Assembly: GCA_020852175.1 (NCBI GenBank)
Contig: JADZBH010000007.1
Span: 1 to 64,000, forward strand
DNA length: 64,000 bases
DNA from: Bryobacterales bacterium
Lineage (GTDB): Bacteria; Acidobacteriota; Terriglobia; Bryobacterales; Bryobacteraceae
Reading direction: 5' to 3'
Numbering within the stretch: the stretch's first letter is position 1; every line of letters starts with the position of its first letter. The notes below the pieces were generated by a model. That model worked only from the letters and a program-made list of their open reading frames with translations, ran no database searches and was not told the origin of the DNA. A program made the position numbers and the translations under genes. Positions 44,649 to 54,409 of this stretch are shown here, in pieces.

Positions 44649-45848
44649 ATGGCATCCAACCGTGGCGTTGCGTATATGGGACCCGGCAAGGTCGAGGTCC
44701 TTTCCATTGATTTTCCGAAGCTGGCCTTGGGCGACAGGAAATGTGAGCATGGCGTGATCCTGCGGATCGTGGCCACCAACATTTGCGGCAGCGACCAGCA
44801 TATGGTGCGCGGCCGCACCACGGCCCCGGCGGGCCTCGTGCTGGGACATGAGATCACCGGCGAAGTGATTGAAGCCGGCCGCGACGTGGAGTTCGTCAAG
44901 GTGGGCGACATCTGCTCGGTGCCGTTCAACATCGCCTGCGGACGCTGCCGGAACTGCAAGGAAGGCAAGACGGGCATCTGCCTGAACGTGAATCCCGCCC
45001 GGCCGGGCGCGGCGTACGGTTATGTGGACATGGGCGGCTGGGTTGGCGGGCAGGCCGACTATGTGATGGTGCCTTACGCCGACTGGAATCTGCTGAAGTT
45101 TCCCGACCGGGACAAGGCGCTGGCCAAGATCAAGGACCTGACGCTGCTGAGCGACATTTTTCCGACGGGCTACCACGGCGCGGTGACGGCGGGCGTGAAG
45201 CCGGGCGCCACCGTGTATGTGGCCGGCGCGGGGCCGGTGGGGTTGGCGTGCGCGGCGTCGTGCCAGTTGCTGGGCGCCGCGGTGGTGATTGTCGGCGACA
45301 TGATTCCGGAGCGGCTGGCGCAGGCCAAGAGCTTCGGCTGCGAAACCATCGACGTGGGCAGGCACGGCAACGTGGCCGCGCAGATTGAACAGATTCTCGG
45401 CGTGCCCGAAGTGGATTGCGGCGTGGATTGCGTGGGCTTCGAGGCGCGCGGCCATGGAGCGGATGCGGGCGTGGAACGTCCGGCGACGGTGCTGAACTCG
45501 CTGATGGATCTGACGCGAGCGGGCGGCGGCCTGGGCATTCCGGGACTGTATGTCACGGGCGATCCGGGCGGCGTGGACGACAACGCCAAGATCGGCATGT
45601 TGGGCATTCGCATCGGCCTGGGCTGGGCGAAGTCGCACCACTTCCACACGGGCCAGTGTCCGGTGATGCGTTACAACCGGAACCTCATGATGGCGATCTG
45701 GCACGACAAGATCCAGATCGCCAGGGCTGTGAACGTGTCGGTGATCGGGCTGGACGAAGCGCCCGCGGGCTACCAGGATTTCGACAAGGGCGCCGCGAAA
45801 AAGTTCGTGCTCGATCCGCACGGCATGGTGCGGAAGACGGCGGCCTAG
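44649..45848 (+). CDS. fdhA: Glutathione-independent formaldehyde dehydrogenase
   Basis: 399 residues, zinc-dependent alcohol dehydrogenase family. The sequence closely follows the Pseudomonas putida enzyme (NRGVAYMGPGKVEV, TNICGSDQHMVRGRT, GLVLGHEITGEV, NPARPGAAYGYVDMGGW, AGPVGLA, HFHTGQCPVMRYN). CGSDQH and H in GHE bind catalytic zinc; GRCRNCKEGKTGIC supplies structural zinc ligands. NAD stays tightly bound in this family, allowing formaldehyde dismutation or oxidation to formate. AGGAG 9 nt upstream. metF follows at 27 nt, suggesting C1 metabolism. Confidence 0.92.
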   Translation: MASNRGVAYMGPGKVEVLSIDFPKLALGDRKCEHGVILRIVATNICGSDQHMVRGRTTAPAGLVLGHEITGEVIEAGRDVEFVKVGDICSVPFNIACGRCRNCKEGKTGICLNVNPARPGAAYGYVDMGGWVGGQADYVMVPYADWNLLKFPDRDKALAKIKDLTLLSDIFPTGYHGAVTAGVKPGATVYVAGAGPVGLACAASCQLLGAAVVIVGDMIPERLAQAKSFGCETIDVGRHGNVAAQIEQILGVPEVDCGVDCVGFEARGHGADAGVERPATVLNSLMDLTRAGGGLGIPGLYVTGDPGGVDDNAKIGMLGIRIGLGWAKSHHFHTGQCPVMRYNRNLMMAIWHDKIQIARAVNVSVIGLDEAPAGYQDFDKGAAKKFVLDPHGMVRKTAA

Positions 45849-45875
45849 ACGCACGGCCACGCTACCATAGCCAAT

Positions 45876-46733
45876 GTGATGATTGGCGATCTCTACGGCC
45901 GCGGGACCCCCGTTTTCAGCTTCGAATTTTTCCCGCCGAAGACGGAAGCCGCGGCCGATGATCTGCTCGGCACCGCCGCCGAATTGAAGGAACTACACGA
46001 GCCGGACTTCATCTCGGTGACCTATGGCGCCGGCGGAGGCGCCCGGGCGCGCACGCTGGACCTTGTGGCGCGCATTCAAAGCTCGCTCAAGATCACCACC
46101 ATGGCGCACCTGGCCTGTCTGGGGCACACGCGCGACGAGATTCAGGAGATCGTGGCGGGGCTGGTGTCCAACGGCATCGTGAACATACTCGCTTTGCGCG
46201 GCGACGTGCCGAATGAGGGACTGCCGTCCGGCGGCGAGTTCCGTTATGCGACGGAGCTGATCGAATTCCTGAAGGCGCGTTTCGACGTGGAACTGGGCGC
46301 GGCGTGTTACCCGGAGACGCATCCACAGGCGGTGACGCCGGACGAGGACCTGCGCTGGGCGATGCACAAGACCAGGCTGGGCGCGAGGTTCCTGATCACG
46401 CAGCTCTTTTTCGACAATAACGACTACTTCGCCTATGTGGCGCGGGCGCGCGCGGCGGGCATCGCGGCGCCGATCGTTCCGGGCATCATGCCGATCACCA
46501 ACGTGGCGCAGATCGAACGGTTCACGCGGATGTGCGGCGCCTCGATCCCGAAGGCGCTCCATGCCCGCCTGGACCGGCACCGCGAGGATGGGGCGGCCGT
46601 GATGGCCATCGGCCTGGAACACGGCATCACGCAATGCCGCGAACTGCTGGCGCGCGGCGCTCCGGGACTGCATTTCTACACGCTGAATAAAAGCCTGTCG
46701 ACGCGGGTGATCCTGTCGGCGATCAAATCCTGA
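45876..46733 (+). CDS. metF: 5,10-Methylenetetrahydrofolate reductase
   Basis: 285 residues. MetF-type: FSFEFFPPKT, DFISVTYGAGG, LACLGHTRDEI, NILALRGDVP, ACYPETHPQA, FLITQLFFDN, PGIMPITN and the C-terminal HFYTLNKS. It reduces methylene-THF to methyl-THF, feeding methionine synthesis or C1 cycling. Start GTG 45876 or ATG 45879; TACCAT lies 7 nt before the GTG, suggesting either a leaderless start or its own promoter. It follows fdhA, and both handle C1 units. Confidence 0.92.
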   Translation: MMIGDLYGRGTPVFSFEFFPPKTEAAADDLLGTAAELKELHEPDFISVTYGAGGGARARTLDLVARIQSSLKITTMAHLACLGHTRDEIQEIVAGLVSNGIVNILALRGDVPNEGLPSGGEFRYATELIEFLKARFDVELGAACYPETHPQAVTPDEDLRWAMHKTRLGARFLITQLFFDNNDYFAYVARARAAGIAAPIVPGIMPITNVAQIERFTRMCGASIPKALHARLDRHREDGAAVMAIGLEHGITQCRELLARGAPGLHFYTLNKSLSTRVILSAIKS

Positions 46734-46752
46734 AACGGGGAGGGCTCTGGGA

Positions 46753-48105
46753 ATGGCCCGATTTCATGCCGGCGCGGCGGCGGCTAACATCACGCCGCTG
46801 CTGGGGTGTTCACAAGCCGGCTCGATGACCGATCACGCCGCCACGGAGATTCACGATGAGTTGCACGTGCGGGCGCTGGTGCTGGACAACGGCAACGCGC
46901 GCGTGGCGCTGGCCACCATCGATTCGTGCGCGGTGGCCAACGAGGCGATCGACCTGGCGAAGCAGGAGATCGCCGCCGAAACGAAGATTCCGCCCTCGCA
47001 CGTGCTGCTGTCGGCGACGCACACGCACTCGGCCCCGCCCGGAGCATTCCTGTTCCAAAGCAAGCCCGACGCCTTCTACCAGCGCTGGATGGGGATGCGG
47101 GTTGTGGATTGCGTGCGCATGGCGGCGCAGCGGCTGCAACCGGCCAGGATCGGGTGGGGAGTGGGCAGCGAACCGGGCCTGCTCTTCAACCGCCGCTACC
47201 TGATGAAGCCGGGCGCGATCCCGCCCGACCCGTTCGGGCGCACGACGGACCGGGCCATGATGAATCCTCCAGCGGCCAGCCCGGACATCATCGGACCGGC
47301 GGGGCCGATTGACCCGCAGGTGGGACTGCTGGCCGTTCATACGCTGGAAGGCCAGCCGCTGGCGCTGTACGGCAGCTATTCGTTGCATTATGTGGGCGGA
47401 GTGCCCCGGACGCACATCAGCGCCGACTACTTTCCGCTGTGGGGGCGGCATCTGCTGCGGCTGGGCGGCGTGACTGGCGCGTGCCTGACGGCGCTGGCCA
47501 ACGCCTGTTCGGGAAATCTGAACAACGTGAACGTAATGAATCCGCCGCCGAAACCCTATCCGCCGTACCGGCGCATGGACGAGGTCGCGGCGATTCTGGC
47601 CGCCGAAAGCTACCGCGTGTGGAAGGAGATCGAGTTTCAGGAGTGGGTGGAACTGGGCGCGGTGCTGGATTCGCTGGAATGCGGCGTCAGGCTGCCTTCG
47701 GGCGACGAGACAGCCGAGGCGCAGCGGGTGCTGGCACAGGCCGGGCCGGGACCCTACAAGGAACTGCGCCACATCTACGCGTTGGAGACGGTCCAGTTGC
47801 ACAACGGGTACGGACCCACGGCGCAGGCGCCCATGCAGGCGCTGCGGATCGGCAGGCTTGGCATCGCGACGTTCCCCGGAGAGGCGTTCACCGAACTGGG
47901 ACTGGAAGTGAAGAAGAAGAGCCCCTTCGAGACAACCTTCCTGGTGGAACTGGCGAATGGGTACCACGGCTACATTCCCACCGATGAGGCGTTCGAGGCA
48001 GGCGGCTATGAAACGTGGCGGGCGAAGTCGAGCCACCTGGCCCGCGACACGGCCGGGCGCATGACAGCCAGGGCGTTGCGGCATCTGGAATCGCTGGCGG
48101 GATAG
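46753..48105 (+). CDS. Neutral/alkaline ceramidase-like hydrolase
   Basis: 450 residues with the N-terminal domain type of neutral, non-lysosomal ceramidases. AGAAAANITP at the start, LSATHTHSAPPG (zinc-binding His pair) and LHYVGGV, LANACSGNLNN and ELANGYHGYIPT blocks fit. No signal peptide is evident, so it may be cytoplasmic. Substrate: in Acidobacteria these proteins are numerous and most are uncharacterised, so ceramide cleavage is only an inference. Next comes the metalloprotease 26 nt downstream with its own TACAAT. Confidence 0.8.
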   Translation: MARFHAGAAAANITPLLGCSQAGSMTDHAATEIHDELHVRALVLDNGNARVALATIDSCAVANEAIDLAKQEIAAETKIPPSHVLLSATHTHSAPPGAFLFQSKPDAFYQRWMGMRVVDCVRMAAQRLQPARIGWGVGSEPGLLFNRRYLMKPGAIPPDPFGRTTDRAMMNPPAASPDIIGPAGPIDPQVGLLAVHTLEGQPLALYGSYSLHYVGGVPRTHISADYFPLWGRHLLRLGGVTGACLTALANACSGNLNNVNVMNPPPKPYPPYRRMDEVAAILAAESYRVWKEIEFQEWVELGAVLDSLECGVRLPSGDETAEAQRVLAQAGPGPYKELRHIYALETVQLHNGYGPTAQAPMQALRIGRLGIATFPGEAFTELGLEVKKKSPFETTFLVELANGYHGYIPTDEAFEAGGYETWRAKSSHLARDTAGRMTARALRHLESLAG

Positions 48106-48120
48106 CCGGCGCGGAGCCCC

Positions 48121-48126
48121 TACAAT
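48121..48126 (+). promoter_or_regulatory. -10 TACAAT, 5 nt from the metalloprotease ATG
   Basis: TACAAT, GGGTC, ATG. No Shine-Dalgarno fits in 5 nt, so the mRNA is probably leaderless. It resembles the element at 37100. Confidence 0.55.
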
Positions 48127-48131
48127 GGGTC

Positions 48132-50528
48132 ATGCTCCGTTTCGCGTGTGTGCTCGTGTTATCGGCGGTTGCCGCCGCGGCTGCCGGGATCGCCGATAAG
48201 ACGGCCGGAATGAGCAGGTCCGACGGCCTCTTTCCCTATTATTGGGACGAGAAAGCAGGCAAGCTGTGGCTGGAGATTCCGAGGTTCAACGAGGAGTTCC
48301 TCTACTATGTTTCCCTGCCCGCCGGACTCGGGTCGAACGACGTGGGGTTGGATCGCGGCAAGCTGAGCGACGAGCGCGTGGTGCGCTGGGAGCGGGTGGG
48401 TCCGCGCGTGCTGCTGGTGCAGTCGAACTACGGCTACCGCGCGGTGACTGACAGCGAGGCCGAGCGCGTGGCCGTGGAGCAGTCCTTCGCGCGCAGCGTG
48501 CTGTGGGGCGGCAGGGTGGAGGCCGAAGAGGGCGGGCGCGTGCTGGTGGACGCCACCGGCCTGTTTCTGCGAGACGCCTTCGACGCCGTGGGTGCGTTGC
48601 GTCGTTCGCGGCAGGGCTCCTACCGGTTCGATGCCGAACGGTCTACCTTCTATCTGCCGCGAACGAAGAATTTTCCGCGGAATTCGGAAGTGGAAGTCAC
48701 GGTGACCCTGGCGGGCGAACCGGCGGGGAGCTTCGTGCGCGCGGTGACGCCTGAACCGGGCGCCGTGACGTTGCGCGAGCATCACAGTTTCGTGGCGCTG
48801 CCCGGCGGCGGATTCGAGCCTCGTGAAGCCGATCCGCGCTCGGGTTTCGCCACCATGGGGTACATGGATTTTGGCACGCCCATCACGGAACCGATTCGCA
48901 AGCGGTGGATCGCGCGGCACCGGCTGACGCGCGACAAGCCCATCGTGTACTACCTGGACCGGGGAACGCCGGAACCCGTGCGGACGGCGCTTCTGACGGG
49001 GGCGCGGTGGTGGGCGCATGCGTTCGAGGCGGCGGGGTTCCCCGGAGGTTACCGCGTGGAGATGATGCCCGAAGGCGCCGATCCGATGGACGTGCGCTAC
49101 AACATCATTCAGTGGGTGCACCGCTCGTCGCGCGGCTGGAGCTATGGCAACTCAGTGGTCGATCCGCGCACGGGCGAAATCCTGAAGGGACATGTCTCGC
49201 TGGGCTCATTGCGCGTGAGGCAGGATTATCTGATCGCCGAAGGGCTGCTCGCGCCGTATGAGATGGGCAAACCGGCGGATCCGCGCATGGAGCAAATGGC
49301 GCTTGCCCGGCTGCGGCAGTTGTCGGCGCACGAGGTGGGCCACACGTTGGGCTTGCAGCACAACTATGTCTCCTCGGCGGCGAACCGGGCCAGCGTGATG
49401 GACTACCCGCATCCGCTGGTGGCGTTGAACGCCGCGGGCGAGGTGACACTGGACGAAGCCTACGCCGAGGGCATTGGCGCCTGGGACAAGATGGCCATCC
49501 GATGGGGCTACGGCGAGAACACGGCGAAGCAGCGGACGGAGATTATCGCCGGGGCCATTCGGGACGGCCTGCTGTTCCTGAGCGATGGGGACGCCCGCCC
49601 GCCGGGCAGCGCGCATCCGAGGAATCACCTGTGGGACAACGGCGCCAACGCGGTGGACGAATTGAACCGGATGCTGTCCGTGCGAGCCAGGGTGCTCGAA
49701 CGGTTCGGCGAGCGCGTGGTGCGCCAGGGGCAGCCCCTGGCCACGATCGAGGATGTGCTGGTTCCCGCGTTTCTGCTGCATCGCTACCAGGCCGAGGCGG
49801 CGGCAAAGGTGCTGGGCGGGCTTGACTACGTCTACGCGCTGCGCGGCGACGGGCAGACCGCACTGAAGCCCGTGCCGGCGGCGGAACAGCGGCGGGCCCT
49901 GGCGTCTCTGTTGCGGTCCGTCTCGGCGAACGCGCTGACACTGCCGGAAGAGCTGTTGCGGCAGATTCCGCCGAGGCCCCCCGGCTATGGCCGCACGCGT
50001 GAAAATTTCGCTGGCCGGACAGGGCTGACCTTCGACGCTCTCAGCCCGGCCGAGGCGGCGTCCAATCTGGTGATGTCGCTCCTGTTCAACGGTCAGCGGG
50101 CGGCGCGGCTGGTGGAGCACCATGCCCGGCAGCCGGAGCAGCCCGGACTGCGGGAGATGATCGACGCCGTGACGATGGCCACCTGGGATGCGCCGCGCCA
50201 GCCCGGCCTGAAAGGACAGGTGCAGATCGTGACCGGTTATTCGGCGCTGCACCACCTGATGAGCCTGGCCGCCGATGAAGCCACCACGGCGCAGACGCGG
50301 GCCATCGCTCGTCTGGCGCTGAGCGATCTGGCGGTGCGATGGAAGGCCGCGGCCGCGAAGGATGCGTCGCGGAGGGCCGAGTATGCCTACGGCATTGAAC
50401 TGATCGCGAAATTTAGAGAAAATCCCAAGGAGTTTTCCCCACGGCCGGCGCTGGAGCCGCCGCCGGGCCAGCCAATAGGAGAAACCGCATGCGACTGGGA
50501 CACACCGCCCGCCTTTTCTGTACACTAG
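48132..50528 (+). CDS. Secreted zinc metalloprotease (DUF5117/DUF4953 type)
   Basis: 798 residues. A signal peptide (about 1-19) precedes a DUF5117-like domain (LYYVSLPAGLGSNDVGLDRG) and a gluzincin-like catalytic region with the zinc site AHEVGHTLGLQHNY (HExxHxxGxxH) at about residues 397-410. The C-terminal DUF4953-like part (about 500-780) is helical. Such proteins are common in Acidobacteria and Bacteroidetes with unknown substrates. Its last 40 nt overlap the next gene, whose ribosome site lies within it. Confidence 0.88.
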   Translation: MLRFACVLVLSAVAAAAAGIADKTAGMSRSDGLFPYYWDEKAGKLWLEIPRFNEEFLYYVSLPAGLGSNDVGLDRGKLSDERVVRWERVGPRVLLVQSNYGYRAVTDSEAERVAVEQSFARSVLWGGRVEAEEGGRVLVDATGLFLRDAFDAVGALRRSRQGSYRFDAERSTFYLPRTKNFPRNSEVEVTVTLAGEPAGSFVRAVTPEPGAVTLREHHSFVALPGGGFEPREADPRSGFATMGYMDFGTPITEPIRKRWIARHRLTRDKPIVYYLDRGTPEPVRTALLTGARWWAHAFEAAGFPGGYRVEMMPEGADPMDVRYNIIQWVHRSSRGWSYGNSVVDPRTGEILKGHVSLGSLRVRQDYLIAEGLLAPYEMGKPADPRMEQMALARLRQLSAHEVGHTLGLQHNYVSSAANRASVMDYPHPLVALNAAGEVTLDEAYAEGIGAWDKMAIRWGYGENTAKQRTEIIAGAIRDGLLFLSDGDARPPGSAHPRNHLWDNGANAVDELNRMLSVRARVLERFGERVVRQGQPLATIEDVLVPAFLLHRYQAEAAAKVLGGLDYVYALRGDGQTALKPVPAAEQRRALASLLRSVSANALTLPEELLRQIPPRPPGYGRTRENFAGRTGLTFDALSPAEAASNLVMSLLFNGQRAARLVEHHARQPEQPGLREMIDAVTMATWDAPRQPGLKGQVQIVTGYSALHHLMSLAADEATTAQTRAIARLALSDLAVRWKAAAAKDASRRAEYAYGIELIAKFRENPKEFSPRPALEPPPGQPIGETACDWDTPPAFSVH

Positions 50529-52699
50529 CCTGCGCCCTTGCCGCGCATGGTGAAAAACTGCCCACCGTGGCCAACGTGGAGTGGCAGCCCTTGGCGGCGC
50601 AAGCCGAACGAGTGGCGGCGGCCCTGGAACTGCTGGGAGACCCGTTGCCCGCCGCCGACCACGCCGCGCTGAAAGCGGCGAAAAGCGTCGAAGCCATTCA
50701 GGACATCCTCGACAAGCACTGCCTTGTGGGCGTGAACATCAACCCGGAATCGCGCGTGAAGGTGCAGCAGGGCGAGGCCAGGGCGGAGTTGATGGAGCAG
50801 GGCTGGCGGACGTTCCTGGTCAAGGTCCACAACGAGGCGGGCATCACCGCCGTGCTGGCCGCGGAGTCTCCCAACGCCGGCCCGTTGGCCAACGCGAGCG
50901 CGGGTGTGGTGGGGCGGAAATGGATGGACATGCAGATGTTCAACCGCCAGCCGCTGAAAGGCCACCTGTCGGGGCTGGAGGTGGAGTACCGGATTCTTCA
51001 AATCTATGCGAAGGATGCCGGCAAACGCGAGGGGAAGCTCTTGTTCGATGTCGGCCAGGGCACGCAGGACCTGGGTTTTCGCAGCGAGGCCGACATCCTG
51101 TTCACGTCGAAAGCGGCCGCCAAGGTGACGTTTCGCGTGCTGGACTGGGATAACCGGCCGGCGACGGCGGGATTCGAGATCCGCGACGAAAAGGCGCGCG
51201 TGTACCCGTCGCAGGCCAAACGGCTGGGCGGCGACTTCTTCTTTCATCCGCAGGTGTACCGGGCGAGCGGCGAATCGGTGAACCTGCCTCCGGGACGCTA
51301 CACGGTGAAGTATTCCCGCGGGCCCGAATATCGCGGCGGGACGCAACAACTGGTGGTAAGCGAGAAGCCGATGGAGGCCACATTCCGCCTGGAGCGTTGG
51401 ATCGATCCGGCGAAACTGGGCTGGTATTCGGGCGACCATCACATTCACGCCGCCGGATGCGCGCATTATGAACGGCCCACCGAGGGCGTCTATCCGCAGG
51501 ACATGATGCGGCACGTGATGGGCGAAGACCTGAAAATCGGCAGCGTACTGACGTGGGGTCCGGGCTGGTACTTCCAGAAGACCTTTTTCGAGGGCAAGGA
51601 CAACGCGGTTTCCACGAAGGATTACAAGATTCGCTATGACGTGGAGGTAAGCGGGCATCCGTCGAGCCACACCGGCCACCTGGTGCTGCTGGGCTTGAAG
51701 GAACAGGATTTTCCAGGCACGCACCGCATTGAAGACTGGCCGTCCTGGGGCGTTCCGATTCTGAAATGGGCCAAGGGCCAGAACGCCGTGACCGGCTACG
51801 CCCACTCGGGCTGGGGCCTGGTGATTCCCGAGCCTCCGGGCGAGGTGAAGCGGCTGAGTTACGCGCCGATGCCCTTCGACGGCATTGGAGCCAACGAATA
51901 CATCGTGAGCGTGGCGCATGGCGCGGCGGATTTCATCTCCACCGTCGATACGCCGTGGCCCTACGAGTTGACCATCTGGTATCACACGTTGAACTCAGGC
52001 TACCGGACGCGCATCAGCGGCGAAACGGACTTCCCCTGCATATACGGCGAGCGCGTGGGGCTGGGGCGCAGCTATGTGAAGCAGAAGGCGCTGGACTATG
52101 CCGATTGGGTGCAGGGCATCAAGGAAGGCCGCAACTACGTCAGCGACGGCCGCAGCCACATTCTCGATTTTCAAGCGGGCAGCGTCGCGATGGGCATGAA
52201 CGGCAGCGAAATCGTCATGGCCAAACCGGGCGGCGTGCGCGTGAAGGCGAAGGTGGCGGCGCTGCTGGACGGGTCGCCCGACACCGCCATTCGCGGGCTG
52301 CGCGTGGACGAAAAGCCATTCTGGCACATCGAGCGGGCGCGGCTGGGGGCCTCGCGCAAGGTGCCCGTGGAGTTGATCGTGAACGGCGAACCGATGGCGC
52401 GGCGCGAGATCGAAGCCGATGGATCGATTCAGGAGGTCGTCTTCGACGCCCAGATCGACCGGAGTTCGTGGATCGCGCTGCGCATTCTACCCAGTTCGCA
52501 CACGAACCCGGTGTGGGTGACGGTGGGAGGCAAGCCGGTGCGCGAGCGGCGCAGCATCGAATGGGCGCTGGACGCGGTGGACCGCTGTTACCGCCAGAAA
52601 ATCGGGCGCATCCGGTTGCCGGAGCAGGGCGCGATGACGAACGCGTATGAGTTCGCCAAGGAGCAGTACAAGGCGCGGCTGCAAGAGGCGCGGCAATAG
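50489..52699 (+). CDS. Secreted CehA/McbA-family metal-dependent hydrolase
   Basis: 736 residues. A signal peptide (1-21) is followed by an N-terminal helical region, a beta domain (about 200-300) and a PHP-like metal-binding core with GDHHIHAAG near residue 314, and further His/Asp residues at TGYAHSGWG and ETDFPC. Family members hydrolyse carbamates and other esters. The ATG has TAGGAG at good spacing and overlaps the previous gene by 40 nt. The two are probably co-translated. Substrate unknown. Confidence 0.85.
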   Translation: MRLGHTARLFCTLACALAAHGEKLPTVANVEWQPLAAQAERVAAALELLGDPLPAADHAALKAAKSVEAIQDILDKHCLVGVNINPESRVKVQQGEARAELMEQGWRTFLVKVHNEAGITAVLAAESPNAGPLANASAGVVGRKWMDMQMFNRQPLKGHLSGLEVEYRILQIYAKDAGKREGKLLFDVGQGTQDLGFRSEADILFTSKAAAKVTFRVLDWDNRPATAGFEIRDEKARVYPSQAKRLGGDFFFHPQVYRASGESVNLPPGRYTVKYSRGPEYRGGTQQLVVSEKPMEATFRLERWIDPAKLGWYSGDHHIHAAGCAHYERPTEGVYPQDMMRHVMGEDLKIGSVLTWGPGWYFQKTFFEGKDNAVSTKDYKIRYDVEVSGHPSSHTGHLVLLGLKEQDFPGTHRIEDWPSWGVPILKWAKGQNAVTGYAHSGWGLVIPEPPGEVKRLSYAPMPFDGIGANEYIVSVAHGAADFISTVDTPWPYELTIWYHTLNSGYRTRISGETDFPCIYGERVGLGRSYVKQKALDYADWVQGIKEGRNYVSDGRSHILDFQAGSVAMGMNGSEIVMAKPGGVRVKAKVAALLDGSPDTAIRGLRVDEKPFWHIERARLGASRKVPVELIVNGEPMARREIEADGSIQEVVFDAQIDRSSWIALRILPSSHTNPVWVTVGGKPVRERRSIEWALDAVDRCYRQKIGRIRLPEQGAMTNAYEFAKEQYKARLQEARQ

Positions 52700-52714
52700 C
52701 GCATGCGCGAAAGG

Positions 52715-52739
52715 AACGGGGCCCCAGTGGAGCCCCGTT
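52715..52739. terminator. Hairpin between convergent genes
   Basis: AACGGGGC (52715-52722) and GCCCCGTT (52732-52739) form an 8-bp perfect stem with a 9-nt loop, between the CehA-like gene and the aldehyde dehydrogenase. On the minus strand CCTTTC follows; the T-run is weak. A second weaker CCCC/GGGG pair lies at about 52785-52800. The remaining gap (to 52830) shows nothing else clear. Confidence 0.5.
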
Positions 52740-52830
52740 GCCGTGTCACTCAGGTTTGAACCTGTGTTTGGTACTTCTTGGTCCCCTTCTGATCGGGGTC
52801 AGTTAACAGCGTAGCAGATGCCGGGAGCCG

Positions 52831-54399
52831 TCAGCCGGGCAGGCGCTCGGCGATGGCCTTGGCCTGCATGTATTGGAGCAGGTAATCGGGGCCTCCAGCC
52901 TTGGAATCGGTGCCGGACATGTTGAACCCGCCAAAGGGGTGGCAGCCAACCATGGCGCCGGTGCACTTGCGGTTGAGATAGAGATTACCGGCGAAGAACT
53001 CATCCTCGGCGCGGCGGAGGAGCGCGGGATCGGAGGAATAGACGGCGCCCGTGAGGCCATACTCGGTGTCGTTGGCGAGCGCGAGGGCGTGGTCGAAGCC
53101 GCGAGCCCGCGTCACGGCCAGAACTGGTCCGAAAATCTCCTCGCGGAAGATAACCGCGGAGGGTTCGACACCGGCGATGACCGTGGGCTGAATGAAGTGC
53201 CCGTCCAGACCCGGCACGGCGGAGCCGCCGCTGATCAACCGCCCCTCCTTCTTCCCTTGTTCGATGTAGCCGAGGATAGTTTGTTTGGCCCGCGCGTTGA
53301 TGACGGGGCCCACGGCGAAGCCAGGGTCCTCGGCGGGCCCTACCGTGAGCCGCGCGGCTCCGGCCTCGATGCGCCCGATGAGAGCGTCGTAAACCCGGTC
53401 ATCGACGATGGCTCGCGAGCAGGCCGAGCACTTCTGCCCCTGATAGCCGAAGGCTGAGGCGAGGATGCCCGAGGCGGCGGCATCCAGATCGGCGTCCGCC
53501 GCGACGATAATGGCATTCTTCCCGCCCATCTCGGCGATGACCCGTTTCATCCAGATCTGGCCGGGAACGGGTTGCGCGGCGAGTTCATTGACGTGCAGGC
53601 CAACGGCCTTGGAGCCGGTGAAACTGATGAATCGCGTCTTGGGGTGAGAAACCAGCGTGTCGCCCACCGCCGCGCCGGGGCCCGGCAGAAACTGGTAGGC
53701 TCCGCCAGGGAAGCCCGCCTCGGCGAGCGCCTCGACGAACATCGCGGCGACGGTGGGGGTGTCCGAACTGGGCTTGATCACCACCGTGTTGCCGGCCACG
53801 AGCGCGGCCGCGGTCATCCCGGCCAGAATGGCCAAGGGAAAATTCCAGGGCGGTATGATGATGCCCACGCCGAGAGGAATGTAGCGCAGGTGGCCGCGTT
53901 CGCCGGGCATTTGCAATAACGGTTCCGGCGAGGCATGGCGCAGCATGAGACGGGCGTAATAGCCGCAAAAATCGATCGCCTCGCTCGTGTCGGCTTCGGC
54001 TTCCGCCCAACTCTTTCCCGCTTCGAAGACAAGCCACGCGTTGAATTCGAGTTTGCGGCGCTTCAGGATGCCGGCACAGCGCAGCAACAGCCGGACACGC
54101 TCTTCGGCAGGCGTACGGGACCACGACGGGAAAGCGGCAGAGGCGGCTTCGATGGCGTTCCTGGCGTCGTCGGGCGCACCCTTCCCGTGCTGTCCGATGA
54201 GTTCGGAGGGGCGGGAAGGGTTGAACGAAGCGAAGGCGCCGCCCGTATCGCGGAAGCTGCCGCCGATCCAGGGCCGGTATGTCCGGCCGAGACGCCCGCG
54301 CACGCCCGCCAGCGCGTCCTGCATGGCCTCCCTCGCCGCGGACTGCGAGAAGTCCGTGTAAGGTTCATTGCGGAACGGCGGCAGGCCGGCGGGTGTCAC
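52831..54399 (-). CDS. 1-Pyrroline-5-carboxylate dehydrogenase-like aldehyde dehydrogenase
   Basis: 522 residues from GTG. Blocks match the RocA/PutA branch: FRNEPYTDF at the N-terminus, GVGIIIPPWNFPLAI, FTGSKAVGL, EMGGKNAIIV (general base Glu), GYQGQKCSACSR with catalytic Cys, and FGGFNMSGTDSKAGGPDYLLQYMQAK at the C-terminus. It oxidises glutamate semialdehyde to glutamate, the second step of proline catabolism. No proline dehydrogenase gene is nearby. It starts 10 nt after the YtxH gene on the same strand, so they share a transcript. Confidence 0.88.
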   Translation of the reverse strand: MTPAGLPPFRNEPYTDFSQSAAREAMQDALAGVRGRLGRTYRPWIGGSFRDTGGAFASFNPSRPSELIGQHGKGAPDDARNAIEAASAAFPSWSRTPAEERVRLLLRCAGILKRRKLEFNAWLVFEAGKSWAEAEADTSEAIDFCGYYARLMLRHASPEPLLQMPGERGHLRYIPLGVGIIIPPWNFPLAILAGMTAAALVAGNTVVIKPSSDTPTVAAMFVEALAEAGFPGGAYQFLPGPGAAVGDTLVSHPKTRFISFTGSKAVGLHVNELAAQPVPGQIWMKRVIAEMGGKNAIIVAADADLDAAASGILASAFGYQGQKCSACSRAIVDDRVYDALIGRIEAGAARLTVGPAEDPGFAVGPVINARAKQTILGYIEQGKKEGRLISGGSAVPGLDGHFIQPTVIAGVEPSAVIFREEIFGPVLAVTRARGFDHALALANDTEYGLTGAVYSSDPALLRRAEDEFFAGNLYLNRKCTGAMVGCHPFGGFNMSGTDSKAGGPDYLLQYMQAKAIAERLPG

Positions 54400-54409
54400 G
54401 GCGGTGTGG

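Noticed and set aside
52785-52830. Small RNA between the CehA-like and aldehyde dehydrogenase genes
   Set aside because: Only short repeats; no promoter, and the stem at 52715 explains it as a terminator region.
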